From the NCBI RefSeq assembly GCF_037963835.1, contig NZ_CP150145.1, positions 3,720,001-3,784,000 of the forward strand: 64,000 nt of DNA, written 5' to 3'. Below, piece after piece: positions 45,266 to 54,692 of this stretch. A program made the position numbers and the translations under genes. This stretch comes from Paenibacillus sp. FSL H8-0332. GTDB lineage: Bacteria; Bacillota; Bacilli; Paenibacillales; Paenibacillaceae. Position 1 is the first letter of the stretch; each line of letters begins with the position of its first letter. The notes beneath the pieces are model-generated. The model was not told where the DNA came from and searched no databases. It was given only the letters and a program-made list of their open reading frames with translations.

Positions 45266-46678
45266 TTATTTCATTACGTGGATCGGGTGGCCTTCTACCA
45301 GCTCAGCCGCTTCCATGACGATCTCGCCAAGGGTTGGATGCGCATGGATAGTCAGTGCGATATCCTCAAGCGTTGCGCCCATTTCAATCGCCAGACCCAG
45401 CTCAGCGATCAGGTTGGAAGCTTCGATACCGACGATTTGCGCGCCAAGCACCTGATTGTTGTCGCTCTTCGCTACAATCTTGATGAAGCCTTCAGGAGCA
45501 TTCAGAGACACGGCACGGCCGTTGCCTGCGAACGGGAACTTGCCGGCTTTCACCGCATAGCCCTTATCCTTCGCTTCCTTCTCGGTCAGGCCTACGCTCG
45601 AGCATTCAGGATCTGTGAATACTACAGCCGGCATTACCTTGTAATCCACAACCGATTTATGTCCGGAAATGGCTTCCGCAGCAATCTTACCTTCGTAAGA
45701 AGCTTTGTGTGCCAGGGCAAGACCCGGAACGATATCGCCGATTGCAAAAATATTAGGAATGTTAGTCCGTCCCTGATGGTCTACCTTCACCAGACCACGG
45801 TCGTCCAGCTCAACGCCGATCAGATCCAGGCCCAGTTCGCCGTCAGTGTTAGGACGACGGCCGACAGTTACCAGCAGGTACTCAGCAGTTACTTCTTTGG
45901 ACTCTCCGCCTACGGAGTACTTCACAGTAACTTCCTTGTCGTTCTGAACTGCAGATTCCGCTTTGGCGTTGGTTACAATTTCAATGCCGGTCTTAGCCAT
46001 ATTCTTGGCCACCAGACGGGTCATGTCTTTGTCGAAGCCAGGCAGAACAGTATCCAGACCTTCGATGATTGTAACCTTGGTGCCGAATTTGGAGTACATC
46101 TGACCCAGCTCTGCACCAATGTAGCCGCCGCCGATAACGATCATGCTCTTAGGGATTTCAGGCAGATCCAGCGCTTCCGTGGAGGACAGGATGCGTCCGC
46201 CGAACGGGAATGGCTTCAGTTCAATCGGACGGGAGCCCGTTGCGATAATGCAGTTGTTGAACTTGTAGCGTGGGGATTCATGATCATTGAACAAACGGGC
46301 TTCGTTTGTGCTAATGAACATAGCTTCTCCGTTGAATACTTCGATCTTGTTGCCCTTCATCAGGCTGGTAACGCCGGAAGTCATTTTCTTGACTACGCCG
46401 TTCTTGAAGGCCTGAGTCTTGGACCAGTCTACCTTAACGTTCTCGGCAGTAACCCCGAATACTTCCCCGTGCTGGGCAGCCTCGAATTGATGAGCTGCCG
46501 AGATCAGGGCTTTGGAAGGAATACAGCCGCGGTTCAAGCACACGCCGCCGAGTTCCGATTTATCTACAATGATGACCTTCTGGCCGAGCTGGGCGGCACG
46601 AATTGCCGCCACATACCCGCCGGGACCTGCACCAATTACCAATGTGTCGATTTCGATTGAAGCATCTCCGACTACCAT
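45266..46678 (-). CDS. lpdA: Dihydrolipoamide dehydrogenase (E3)
   Basis: Reoxidises the lipoyl group of E2 with FAD and NAD. The 470-residue protein has the N-terminal FAD loop GAGPGGYVAAIRAAQLG, the redox disulfide GGVCLNRGCIPSK, the NAD loop GGGYIGAELGQMY, FAIGDIV, and the C-terminal catalytic His-Glu segment HAHPTLGEIVMEAAE. It is the last gene of the pdh operon, three bases after pdhC, and a terminator follows. Confidence 0.97.
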   Translation of the reverse strand: MVVGDASIEIDTLVIGAGPGGYVAAIRAAQLGQKVIIVDKSELGGVCLNRGCIPSKALISAAHQFEAAQHGEVFGVTAENVKVDWSKTQAFKNGVVKKMTSGVTSLMKGNKIEVFNGEAMFISTNEARLFNDHESPRYKFNNCIIATGSRPIELKPFPFGGRILSSTEALDLPEIPKSMIVIGGGYIGAELGQMYSKFGTKVTIIEGLDTVLPGFDKDMTRLVAKNMAKTGIEIVTNAKAESAVQNDKEVTVKYSVGGESKEVTAEYLLVTVGRRPNTDGELGLDLIGVELDDRGLVKVDHQGRTNIPNIFAIGDIVPGLALAHKASYEGKIAAEAISGHKSVVDYKVMPAVVFTDPECSSVGLTEKEAKDKGYAVKAGKFPFAGNGRAVSLNAPEGFIKIVAKSDNNQVLGAQIVGIEASNLIAELGLAIEMGATLEDIALTIHAHPTLGEIVMEAAELVEGHPIHVMK

Positions 46679-46681
46679 TAA

Positions 46682-48334
46682 TTACACCTCCATAACTAAC
46701 ATATCAGGATTTGAAAGCAGGGTCTTAATGTAGTTCATGAAATTCTGTGCTGTTGCGCCGTCAATAATACGGTGGTCAAAGCTCAGGGACAGAGCCATTA
46801 CAGGTGCCGCTACGATTTCGCCATTCTTCACAACAGGCTTCTCAGTGATACGTCCGGTTCCGAGAATAGCAACCTCTGGGAAGTTGATGATCGGAGTGAA
46901 GAACATACCGCCGGCAGAGCCGATGTTGCTGATCGAGATCGTGCTGCCCTTCATTTCGTTAGGGGCCAGCTTGCCGTCGCGTCCGCGCACAGCCAGATCT
47001 GTAATACTACTAGCGATCATCCAGATACTCTTGCGGTCAGCGTCCTTAATGACAGGAACGATCAGGCCGTTGTCTGTATCTGTAGCGATACCGATGTTGT
47101 AGTATTTTTTGTAGACAATTTCGTTCGTAGCTTCGTCAATCATTGCGTTAAGCGCAGGGAACTGGCGGGAAGCGGCAACGAGTGCCTTCACGATGAACGG
47201 AAGATAAGTAACCTTCACGCCCTTCTTCTCGGCTACCGGCTTCATGCGGGCACGGAAGGCTACAAGCTCCGTAACATCCACTTCGTCCATGATGGTAACA
47301 TGCGGAGCAGTGTAAGCCGATTTAACCATAGCATTGGCAATCGCTTTACGGATACCCTTGAATGGTACGCGTTCTTCTTCCAGGCTTGCATTACCGGAAG
47401 CTGCAGCTGGTGCTGCTTCTTTCGCTTTGGCTTGCGGTGCTGCTGCCGCCGCTGGTGCAGATGCTGCCGGAGCCGCTGCCGCAGGGGCAGAGCCGCCCTT
47501 CAGGAAAGCTTCCACATCTTCAAGTGTGATCTTGCCGTTCTTGCCGGAGCCGTTCACCTTGGAGATATCTACGCTCTTGTCACGGGCATATTTGCGCACG
47601 CTTGGTGTTGCCAGCACTTCACGGTCAGGGGCTGGAGCTGCTGCCGCTGCAGGAGCTGTTCCTTGGGAAGGAGCTGCTGCCTGGGCACCGGATGCTTCAG
47701 CATGTCCGCCCTCCTGGTGAGGAACATCACCTTCTGCAGCAATGATAGCCACAACTTCACCTACGCGGCAGACCTGGCCGTCTTTGGTGAACACTTCGAC
47801 TACAGTACCGTTGACTGGAGAAGGAACTTCCACCACCGCTTTATCATTCTGAACTTCCATAATAATATCGTCGTCAGTGATTTTGTCTCCAACCTTGATG
47901 TGCATCTTGATGATTTCCCCTTCATGCAGGCCTTCGCCCAGTTCAGGGAACTTGTATTCGAAGTTCGTTGCTCCGCCAGTAGCCGGGCTGCTGGTTGCCG
48001 GAGAAGAAGTTGTATCTGCTCCGCCTTTGGCTGCGTCAGCTTCCTGGGAAGCCTGTTCTGCCGGATGGCCGCCCTCTTGCTCAGGGATATCGCCTTCTGC
48101 ATCAATAATCGCTACAACTTCGCCTACACGGCATACTTGGCCGTCCTTGGTGAAGACTTCAAGCACTGTGCCGTTGACCGGACAAGGCACCTCTACTACC
48201 GCCTTGTCATTCTGAACTTCCATTACGATATCGTCATCGGTTACTTTATCGCCGGCTTTAATATGCATTTTGATAATTTCGCCCTCATGCAGACCTTCGC
48301 CCAGCTCAGGGAACCGGTACTCAAATTTTGCCAC
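46682..48334 (-). CDS. pdhC: Dihydrolipoamide acetyltransferase (E2) with two lipoyl domains
   Basis: Core of the pyruvate dehydrogenase complex. The 550-residue protein has two near-identical lipoyl domains (about residues 3-80 and 120-197), each with the lipoyl-Lys motif [11 protein letters not shown], joined by Ala/Pro/Ser-rich swinging linkers. A peripheral-subunit-binding domain ([18 protein letters not shown]) and the acyltransferase domain with [10 protein letters not shown] follow. Many Bacillus E2 proteins have one lipoyl domain; the second looks like a tandem duplication. A dispersed repeat lies between pdhB and this gene. Confidence 0.96.
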   Translation of the reverse strand: MAKFEYRFPELGEGLHEGEIIKMHIKAGDKVTDDDIVMEVQNDKAVVEVPCPVNGTVLEVFTKDGQVCRVGEVVAIIDAEGDIPEQEGGHPAEQASQEADAAKGGADTTSSPATSSPATGGATNFEYKFPELGEGLHEGEIIKMHIKVGDKITDDDIIMEVQNDKAVVEVPSPVNGTVVEVFTKDGQVCRVGEVVAIIAAEGDVPHQEGGHAEASGAQAAAPSQGTAPAAAAAPAPDREVLATPSVRKYARDKSVDISKVNGSGKNGKITLEDVEAFLKGGSAPAAAAPAASAPAAAAAPQAKAKEAAPAAASGNASLEEERVPFKGIRKAIANAMVKSAYTAPHVTIMDEVDVTELVAFRARMKPVAEKKGVKVTYLPFIVKALVAASRQFPALNAMIDEATNEIVYKKYYNIGIATDTDNGLIVPVIKDADRKSIWMIASSITDLAVRGRDGKLAPNEMKGSTISISNIGSAGGMFFTPIINFPEVAILGTGRITEKPVVKNGEIVAAPVMALSLSFDHRIIDGATAQNFMNYIKTLLSNPDMLVMEV

Positions 48335-48394
48335 CTTGATAACCTCCTATAAATTATATTGAGATATTCCAACAGCTCCGTCCAATAGATGACA

Positions 48395-48435
48395 GAAACG
48401 GGTGCCGCCCTTTATACAAGGACGGCAAGGTCGTT
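48395..48435 (+). repeat. Dispersed palindromic repeat, copy 3 (short form)
   Basis: About 41 bp matching the stem part of copy 1: GAAACGGGTGCCG, a variable centre, then AAGGACGGCAAGG and TCGTT. It lies inside the pdh operon between pdhB and pdhC. A hairpin here may affect mRNA processing or the ratio of E1 to E2/E3. Confidence 0.7.
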
Positions 48436-48440
48436 ACTTC

Positions 48441-49418
48441 CTAGAATTCCATGACTTTCTTAACTGCCGCAATGACGCGTGCAGGTGTAGGAATCCAGGT
48501 ATCTTCGATTTGTGCGAATGGGTAGATCGTATCAGGACCTGCTACACGAAGCACTGGGGCTTCCAGGTGCAGCAGAGCTTTTTCGTTAATCTGAGCAATG
48601 ACCTCTGCGGCTACGCCAGAGCTCTTCTGCGCTTCTTGTACAACAATCGCACGGTTGGTCTTCTTAATAGAAGCAACAATGGTGTCGATATCAATCGGGC
48701 TAACGGTACGCAGGTCGATAATTTCGACTTTGATGCCGTCCTTCTCAAGCTGATCAGCCGCTTTGGTAGCAGTATGCACCATTAGACCGTAGGTAATAAT
48801 GGAGACATCCGTACCTTCGCGTACTACATTAGCTTTACCAAGTTCAACGGTATATTCACCTTCAGGCACTTCTGCACGGAAAGCATGGTACAGATTCAAG
48901 TGTTCCATGAAGAATACAGGGTCATTATCGCGGATCGAAGCGATCAGCAGTCCTTTGGCATCGTAAGGGTTGGAAGGAATAACCACCTTGATCCCCGGAC
49001 TCTGGGCAATCAGGCCTTCAAGGGAATCGGTATGAAGTTCAGCAGCTTTAACGCCGCCGCCGAATGGAGTGCGGAAGACTACAGGAGCATTAAATCTGCC
49101 CCCGGAACGCCAGCGCAGGCGAGCCGCCTGAATAACGATCTGATCAAGAGCTTCAAAGATGAAGCCCACGAACTGGATTTCGGCAATCGGACGGAAGCCC
49201 TGTACGCCGAGACCGAAGGCCAAACCGCCAATAGCGGACTCTGCCAGAGGTGTATCGAATACGCGTTCTTCGCCAAATTCCTTCTGCAGCCCTTCCGTTA
49301 CACGGAATACGCCGCCAACATTACCAACGTCTTCTCCGAAGATAAGAACATTAGGGTCACGAGTCAGTTCAACGCGCATTGCGTCACGGATTGCTTCTTT
49401 CATATTCATCTGTGCCAT
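48441..49418 (-). CDS. pdhB: Pyruvate dehydrogenase E1 beta subunit
   Basis: Forms the E1 tetramer with PdhA and provides part of the thiamine diphosphate site. The 325-residue protein has the transketolase pyrimidine-binding domain ([20 protein letters not shown], cut as [10 protein letters not shown] and [27 protein letters not shown]) and a C-terminal transketolase domain ([28 protein letters not shown]). It starts 15 bp after the pdhA stop. The intergenic gap after it holds a palindromic repeat. Confidence 0.96.
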   Translation of the reverse strand: MAQMNMKEAIRDAMRVELTRDPNVLIFGEDVGNVGGVFRVTEGLQKEFGEERVFDTPLAESAIGGLAFGLGVQGFRPIAEIQFVGFIFEALDQIVIQAARLRWRSGGRFNAPVVFRTPFGGGVKAAELHTDSLEGLIAQSPGIKVVIPSNPYDAKGLLIASIRDNDPVFFMEHLNLYHAFRAEVPEGEYTVELGKANVVREGTDVSIITYGLMVHTATKAADQLEKDGIKVEIIDLRTVSPIDIDTIVASIKKTNRAIVVQEAQKSSGVAAEVIAQINEKALLHLEAPVLRVAGPDTIYPFAQIEDTWIPTPARVIAAVKKVMEF

Positions 49419-49433
49419 TGCCTGATATCCCCC

Positions 49434-50501
49434 TTATTCAAAATCGGCTTTTTGTTCTTCAAGATGTTTCGGAGTTACCTCGAACATGCTGTCGATCAAG
49501 CCGGGAATGGTCATTTTTTCGGTCTGTTCTGCTTTTTTAATCTGCTCGTTTACAGTAGCTTTCGCTTCTTCTCTTACGCGCAGAGTGTCTTCTTCGGTCC
49601 AGAGGCCTTTTTTCTCCAGGTACTTGGCAAGACGGGCAATCGGATCTTTCTCATTCCATTGTCCTTCTTCTTCCTTCGTACGGTACTTACTGGCATCGTC
49701 GGACAGGGAATGCGGACGGAAACGGTAAGTTACTGCTTCAATCAGCGTCGCACCTTCACCCTTACGGGCACGTTCAGCAGCCTGCTGTACAGCAGCGATT
49801 ACTGCAAATACGTCCATACCGTCGATCTTGATTCCGGGAATCCCTGCGGCAACCGCCTTGTGGGCGATGGATTTCGCTGCCGTCTGCTTCGAGAACGGAG
49901 TGGTGATGGCATAGCCGTTGTTCTGAACAAAGAAGATCACCGGCAGCTTAAAGACTCCTGCATAGTTAAGGCCTTCGTAGAAGTCGCCTTCAGACGAACC
50001 GCCGTCACCAGTGTAAGTGATCGCAACGTTCTGCTGTTTCTTCAATTTGAAGCCCATAGCAATACCGGTAGCATGAAGAATCTGTGCTCCGATAATGATC
50101 TGCGGCATAAGTACATTAACGCCTTCAGGAATCTGTCCGCCATGCTGATGTCCGCGGGAATACAGGAAAGCCTGATATAATGGAAGTCCATGCCATACGA
50201 GCTGCGGAATATCGCGGTAGCCCGGGCAGACGAAGTCTTCCTTCTGCAGAGCGAACTCGCTGCCGATCATTGTCGCTTCCTGTCCGGATACCGGTGCATA
50301 GAAGCCCAGACGGCCTTGGCGACCCAGATTGACAGCACGGTCATCCCAGGTACGGGTAAATACCATACGGTACATAATTTCTTTCAGTTGGTCGTCGGTA
50401 AGGTCAGGCATCATTTCCTTGTTGATAATTTCTCCATCCGGGGAAAGAACCGAAAGGGCCTCAACGTCCTCTGTATACACTTCATAGGGAACCTTAGTCA
50501 T
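49434..50501 (-). CDS. pdhA: Pyruvate dehydrogenase E1 alpha subunit
   Basis: Decarboxylates pyruvate with thiamine diphosphate. The 355-residue protein has the ThDP/Mg motif YTGDGGSSEGDFYEGLN ... FVQNN, RGHQHGG, and the phosphorylation-loop-like RFRPHSLSDDASKYR. GAGGTGA precedes ATG 50501; GTG three codons upstream lies inside that site. First gene of the operon pdhA-pdhB-pdhC-lpd, behind a SigA-type promoter and two AT-rich dyads. Confidence 0.96.
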   Translation of the reverse strand: MTKVPYEVYTEDVEALSVLSPDGEIINKEMMPDLTDDQLKEIMYRMVFTRTWDDRAVNLGRQGRLGFYAPVSGQEATMIGSEFALQKEDFVCPGYRDIPQLVWHGLPLYQAFLYSRGHQHGGQIPEGVNVLMPQIIIGAQILHATGIAMGFKLKKQQNVAITYTGDGGSSEGDFYEGLNYAGVFKLPVIFFVQNNGYAITTPFSKQTAAKSIAHKAVAAGIPGIKIDGMDVFAVIAAVQQAAERARKGEGATLIEAVTYRFRPHSLSDDASKYRTKEEEGQWNEKDPIARLAKYLEKKGLWTEEDTLRVREEAKATVNEQIKKAEQTEKMTIPGLIDSMFEVTPKHLEEQKADFE

Positions 50502-50554
50502 TATCTTCACCTCAATAAAAAAATTTGAATATCAGTGGTCTCTGTTATAGAATT

Positions 50555-50584
50555 ATTATACACCTGTTGTATCTGTTTCGTCAA
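50555..50584 (-). promoter_or_regulatory. SigA-type promoter of the pdh operon
   Basis: On the minus strand TTGACG (50579-50584) and TATAAT (50555-50560) are separated by 18 bp, about 55 bp before pdhA. Confidence 0.65.
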
Positions 50585-50593
50585 AGAAATACG

Positions 50594-50669
50594 CATAAAA
50601 TTTATGTTTCCATAAATTTTGTATGTATAACAGGCGTTTAAATATCCTATAACAGATTAAAGGATATTT
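50594..50669. promoter_or_regulatory. Two AT-rich dyads upstream of the pdh promoter
   Basis: CATAAAATTTATG (50594-50606) faces CATAAATTTTGTATG (50611-50625), and AAATATCC (50640-50647) faces GGATATTT (50662-50669). Both lie just upstream of the pdhA -35 box and between divergent genes, so operator function is possible. No known consensus was matched. Confidence 0.4.
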
Positions 50670-50768
50670 ATCAAGTAAATGATATATCCCACATTCTCTG
50701 CTTGGGTATTTTTAACGTAACACTAAGTTATAAGCAAAAAATTCGACATGAAAGGCGACGATTTGACA

Positions 50769-51500
50769 ATGAGCGAACCTGTTTTTCTGAAACGTACAAT
50801 TGTGAAACAAACACTGTGGAGCGAACACCTGCAGGAAGAGCGCAAACTGCGTATCTATCTTCCCCCCGGATATAATGAAGTACTCAGCTATCCCGTCATC
50901 TACTGCCAGGATGGGGAAGAATTCTTCAACTTCGGCCGGATTGCTACCCTTGCCGGCCAGCTGATTCTGGAGCAGGATGTGGAACCCTTCATTATAGTGG
51001 GCGTCGAAGTCAACGTGGCTGTCCGCACCGCCGAATACGCTCCGTTCGGCAGCCGCTTCAAGCAGTACCTCGCATGCTTCGCCGAAGAGATTATTCCCTA
51101 CATTGAACATAATTATCCTGTCCGGCGTACACCCGGGGAACGAATCGTAGCCGGTGATTCCCTTGGCGGCAGTGTCTCCCTCCACCTCGCGCTGGCCTAT
51201 CCGGGATTGTTCAGCCGTGTGCTCAGCCTCTCCGGTGCTTACTATCCAGAGACCCGTGAGCTGATAGCACAAGAAGAGGATCTCTCCTGGCTTCAGATCA
51301 ATATGGTTGTCGGGCTTCAAGAGAGAGACTACAAGACCGATACCGGAGTCTATGATTTCGTTGAAATGAACCGGGAGACCAAGGCAATGCTTGAATCCAA
51401 AGGAGCCACCGTATCCTACCGCGAGAAGGATGGCCAGCATCTTTGGGGTTTTTGGCAAAAAGAGCTCCCGGAATCATTACTCTATTTCTTCAGCTCCTGA
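50769..51500 (+). CDS. Alpha/beta-hydrolase, esterase-D/Fes type
   Basis: 243 residues of the putative-esterase family. The nucleophile elbow is AGDSLGGSVS (Ser in GDSLGG), the strand before it VIYCQDGEEFF, and the probable catalytic His is in EKDGQHLWGFW near the C-terminus. No signal peptide, so cytosolic. Such enzymes hydrolyse S-formylglutathione-like esters, siderophore esters or other small esters; the substrate is unknown. AAAGG precedes the start; TTG 50763 is nearly as plausible as ATG 50769. Divergent from pdhA. Confidence 0.82.
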   Translation: MSEPVFLKRTIVKQTLWSEHLQEERKLRIYLPPGYNEVLSYPVIYCQDGEEFFNFGRIATLAGQLILEQDVEPFIIVGVEVNVAVRTAEYAPFGSRFKQYLACFAEEIIPYIEHNYPVRRTPGERIVAGDSLGGSVSLHLALAYPGLFSRVLSLSGAYYPETRELIAQEEDLSWLQINMVVGLQERDYKTDTGVYDFVEMNRETKAMLESKGATVSYREKDGQHLWGFWQKELPESLLYFFSS

Positions 51501-51581
51501 AACAGCAAATAGAACCCCAAAAGTGAACATCTTACGAACTTATGTATGCGGCATGATTGACTACGCTTTCATCGCCAGACG

Positions 51582-51627
51582 GACGCACGGTGCCGATCCT
51601 TCAATCATGAGGACGGCAACCGGTCCG
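51582..51627 (+). repeat. Dispersed palindromic repeat, possible diverged copy
   Basis: CACGGTGCCG, a variable centre, then GGACGGCAACCGGT recall the stem of copies 1-4 with several mismatches. It lies between the esterase gene and the convergent phosphatase gene, where a shared terminator would be expected. Membership is uncertain. Confidence 0.4.
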
Positions 51628-51636
51628 GCTGTAGCA

Positions 51637-52101
51637 CTATGCCTGCTGTAGCTTCTCCTGAATAATCCGTTCCAGCAGCACATCACAACCGGCATTTATT
51701 AAATCATAGACCTGCTCGAAATTTCCGGTGAAATACGGGTCAGGTACTTCACGCAGCTCCTCATCAGGCAGCAGGTCCATGAAGAACAGCAGCGTCGACT
51801 GCTCACCGCCGGGAATTTTGCGCACATTCTCTCCATTGGACTTGTCCATGCAGATGATGTATTCGAATTTCTCGAAATCCTCACCGGCTACCAATCTTGC
51901 TCTCATATTCTCATAGCTGATGCCATGCAGATCAAGAATACGCCTTGTTCCTTCATGCGGCGCTTTCCCGATATGCCAGTCTCCGGTTCCTGCAGAATCT
52001 ACAGTGATCTGATCCGCAAGCTGACGCTGCTCAATCTTATTGCGCAGCACAGCTTCTGCCATCGGCGACCTGCAAATATTCCCCAGACATACAAACAACA
52101 C
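51637..52101 (-). CDS. Low-molecular-weight protein-tyrosine phosphatase
   Basis: 154 residues. The catalytic loop is C5-LGNIC-R11 at the N-terminus (VCLGNICRSPMAE), and the general acid Asp lies in VPDPYF near the C-terminus. Members dephosphorylate tyrosine or arginine residues; YwlE and YfkJ are the Bacillus relatives, and this sequence alone does not decide between them. AGAGGG lies nine bases before GTG 52101; GTG 52119 overlaps a stronger AGGAGG and is less likely. Confidence 0.9.
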   Translation of the reverse strand: MLFVCLGNICRSPMAEAVLRNKIEQRQLADQITVDSAGTGDWHIGKAPHEGTRRILDLHGISYENMRARLVAGEDFEKFEYIICMDKSNGENVRKIPGGEQSTLLFFMDLLPDEELREVPDPYFTGNFEQVYDLINAGCDVLLERIIQEKLQQA

Positions 52102-52275
52102 GTTAACGATCCCTCTCACCTCCTGCGATCTAGCATCCTTATCATCCATGACGGATGGGTGCAGCGAACCGCACTAACCTTATTTTAGCGTCAGCGCGGC
52201 AATTGTACAACTTTTGAAACTGCTATATACTGTTCAGGATGATGAACTTAAATGTACAACAAGGAGGGGAATCTA

Positions 52276-52917
52276 TTGCCATCCGGGCGTATCGTAATCG
52301 TTGCAGGCGGTGAACTGACAGCGGAGTGCCTGCACTTATTAGATGAAGAAGATTTTATTATCGGGGCTGACCGGGGGGCACTGTTCCTGATTGACCATGG
52401 ATTCACCCCCCAGCTTGCCGTTGGTGATTTCGATTCCGTCTCTCCTGAGTCCTTAGAGCGGATTCAGGCGGGAAGCAAGGAGACTATAAGCTGTGATCCG
52501 GTCAACAAAGACCTTACCGACAGTGAAATGGCCCTGGATCTTGCCCTGAACCTCCAGCCGCAGTCTATTCTGATGATCGGGGTAACGGGTTCCCGCATGG
52601 ACCATACTCTGGCCAGTATTCAGATGATGACAAGAGCACTGCAGCGGCAGGTAGCCTGCTCTATTATGGATGCGAACAACTATATTACGCTTACGGGTTC
52701 GCAGGCGGTTGTGGAGGAACTAGGGTTTACTTATGTCTCCTTGCTGCCTCTGACTCCCGAGGTTACAGGAATTACCCTGCAGGGCTTCCAATATCCTTTG
52801 GAGAATGCCACGCTCAAGTTAGGCCAGTCTCTGGCCGTAAGCAATGTGCTGCTGGAGCGCAGTGGAACCGTTCAAATTGAGAGCGGACTTCTGCTGATTA
52901 TTCAGAGCAAGGACTGA
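52276..52917 (+). CDS. thiN: Thiamine pyrophosphokinase
   Basis: Converts thiamine to thiamine diphosphate, the cofactor of the nearby PdhAB. The 213-residue protein has IIGADRGALFLIDHG, AVGDFDSVSPE (metal/phosphate site), DLTDSEMALDLAL and GVTGSRMDHTLAS, with a C-terminal beta sandwich. AAGGAGGGG lies a few bases before TTG 52276; the eight codons upstream include that site and are excluded. A terminator follows. Confidence 0.93.
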   Translation: MPSGRIVIVAGGELTAECLHLLDEEDFIIGADRGALFLIDHGFTPQLAVGDFDSVSPESLERIQAGSKETISCDPVNKDLTDSEMALDLALNLQPQSILMIGVTGSRMDHTLASIQMMTRALQRQVACSIMDANNYITLTGSQAVVEELGFTYVSLLPLTPEVTGITLQGFQYPLENATLKLGQSLAVSNVLLERSGTVQIESGLLLIIQSKD

Positions 52918-52965
52918 ATACATAGATCTTTGGAGACATCGCTGTAACCTTTGTTTCAAAATCTT

Positions 52966-53012
52966 AAAGTCGGGAAACCCCTTGATATTAAAGGGTTTTT
53001 CGGCTTTTTTTG
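52966..53012 (+). terminator. Terminator of the thiamine pyrophosphokinase gene
   Basis: AAGTCGGGAAACCC pairs with GGGTTTTTCGGCTT (two mismatches) and a run of seven T follows. Confidence 0.8.
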
Positions 53013-53198
53013 TGTAGCAAATTATCTAAATATTAATATTTTGTAACTTTTAATGCGATTTTAATAAAACGCTTACATTGTATATCCCGCCTGCATTTAG
53101 CCCCTCTATTCCATAATTTAGGTCTCCCATAACCTGCTATACTACGAATCAGACGAACGAAACTACTAGAATTCACTACATCCTTGGAGGTATACAAC

Positions 53199-53738
53199 AT
53201 GAATAAGCAACAATGGTTCAAGCAAGCAATGACAATTGGTCTGTGCACTACAATCGGGTTCAGCGCCTTACTCGCAACCGGAGCAGGAACAGCCCCTGCC
53301 TCCGCTTCAGCTGTATCCGCTGATTCTGTATCTGCCGATTCCGTATCCGCATCTGCTGCCGGTTCCAAAGTGGTTAGCTTCGGCAAAAAGTACCTGGGTA
53401 CGCGTTACCAGTTCGGTGCCTCCACTTCAACTACACGTTATTTTGACTGCTCCTCCTTTACTCAATATATTTTTAAAAAATATGGGGTAGATCTGCCCCG
53501 TACGTCCGTAGCCCAATCTAAAATGGGCAAATCGGTCAGCAAAGCCAATCTGCGTGTCGGCGATCTGGTGTTCTTCTCCAGCGGAAGCCGGGCCAACGGC
53601 AAGAACGTAACCCATGTGGCTGTATATGCCGGCAATGGCAAGATTCTTCACACTTACGGCTCACCCGGCGTGACCATTTCAGATCTGAATTCAGGGAACT
53701 GGAAAAAAACCTACCTGAAATCACGCCGCGTACTATAA
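53199..53738 (+). CDS. Secreted NlpC/P60 peptidoglycan endopeptidase
   Basis: 179 residues: signal peptide ending near APASASA, a short linker with the repeated unit SADSV (twice) plus SAS, then a single NlpC/P60 domain. The catalytic triad is C84 (YFDCSSF), H139 (VTHVAVYAG) and H151 (ILHTYG). It probably cuts gamma-D-Glu-diamino-acid bonds in wall peptides. No SH3 or LysM wall-binding domain is present. GGAGGT precedes ATG 53199. Confidence 0.93.
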   Translation: MNKQQWFKQAMTIGLCTTIGFSALLATGAGTAPASASAVSADSVSADSVSASAAGSKVVSFGKKYLGTRYQFGASTSTTRYFDCSSFTQYIFKKYGVDLPRTSVAQSKMGKSVSKANLRVGDLVFFSSGSRANGKNVTHVAVYAGNGKILHTYGSPGVTISDLNSGNWKKTYLKSRRVL

Positions 53739-53814
53739 CAGCGCGAAGTTCAAATGTAGCTTGTACCAAGAGTGTACAAATCCTAATAACCGGAGAGCTG
53801 CTTCGCAGCGGCCG

Positions 53815-54567
53815 TCAGCTTGTGGCCCCGCTCTCCGGTGTCCGCAGTACATATCCGGTTCCACGCACCGTATGAATCAGTTTATTCCGGCGTCCTTTAT
53901 CCACCTTGAGCCGCAGATGCCGGATGTACACATCCACCACATTGGTGTCCGCATGAAAATGATACCCCCATACCTGCTGTAATATCTCAGCACGGGGACA
54001 GACTTCACCCAGATTCTCTGCCAGGTAATACAGCAGATCGAACTCCTTGGGGGTCATCTTCAGCTCTGTTCCATCCCGGCTGACCTGCCGGCGGCCGGGA
54101 TCGAGGAGCAGTCCGTCCACCTTAAGCAGTGAGACCGTATCTCTACGGCGGCCTGTCAGCTTAAGTAAATTCAATATTCTGCGTTTGAACTCACCGGTAT
54201 GTACAGGCTTCTCCATGTATTCGTTGCCTCCGGCATCGAAGACGGAGACAGCCGCTTCCCCCTTCATTACAGATGCGTCCCCGGATAGGACCATCACCGG
54301 CAGAATCATCCCCTCCTTCCGCACCTCCGAGACGGCTTCCCAGCCCGCCCAGCCTCCGGGTTCATCCAGCTCCGCGAGCAGAAGCACAGGCTCACCGCCT
54401 GAGAGCAATAAGCGAAGACTATCCAGGTCTTCGCTTATTGCTGTTGTCATTCCAAGGCTATGGATGGCCTCCTCAAGCCCGGCATGGCCGGAATCCCGAT
54501 CGTCAGCATCAGCTTCAAGGCTATCCGGGTGCGGTCCGGGTATGTACCATGCTATCTTTTCATTCAC
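53815..54567 (-). CDS. OmpR-type regulator with atypical receiver domain
   Basis: 250 residues. The C-terminal winged helix is normal (MTPKEFDLLYYLAENLG, RAEILQQVWGYHF, NVVDVYIRHLRLKVDK, HTVRGTGYVLRTP). The N-terminal receiver is degenerate: no acidic pair at the start (IAWYIPGP), and the strand that normally carries the phospho-Asp reads LLLAELDEP, which puts Glu66 at that position. Lys120 (MEKPV) is kept. It may work without phosphorylation. No kinase gene is adjacent. GAGGGGGA lies nine bases before GTG 54567. Confidence 0.85.
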   Translation of the reverse strand: MNEKIAWYIPGPHPDSLEADADDRDSGHAGLEEAIHSLGMTTAISEDLDSLRLLLSGGEPVLLLAELDEPGGWAGWEAVSEVRKEGMILPVMVLSGDASVMKGEAAVSVFDAGGNEYMEKPVHTGEFKRRILNLLKLTGRRRDTVSLLKVDGLLLDPGRRQVSRDGTELKMTPKEFDLLYYLAENLGEVCPRAEILQQVWGYHFHADTNVVDVYIRHLRLKVDKGRRNKLIHTVRGTGYVLRTPESGATS

Positions 54568-54635
54568 CGGGATAGTCCCCCTCTACCAGTCTTGCACCGG
54601 CTGTGCCGCCGCAGATGATGCTTAGAATTCCCGCA

Positions 54636-54671
54636 AAACAAAGAGACCATTCGGGGGAATGGTCTCTTTAC
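54636..54671 (-). terminator. Terminator downstream of the Dabb/ThiF genes
   Basis: AAAGAGACCATTC pairs with GAATGGTCTCTTT and TTTTG follows on the minus strand. Confidence 0.8.
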
Positions 54672-54692
54672 GGCATTAATTATAACCTTACA

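Noticed and set aside
45278..46660. Long open frame antisense to lpd
   Set aside because: Shadow of the lipoamide dehydrogenase gene; no domain or start signal.
46772..48352. Long open frame antisense to pdhC
   Set aside because: Opposite-strand shadow of a well-supported E2 gene with a biased composition (Cys, Arg and His rich) and no ribosome site or motif.
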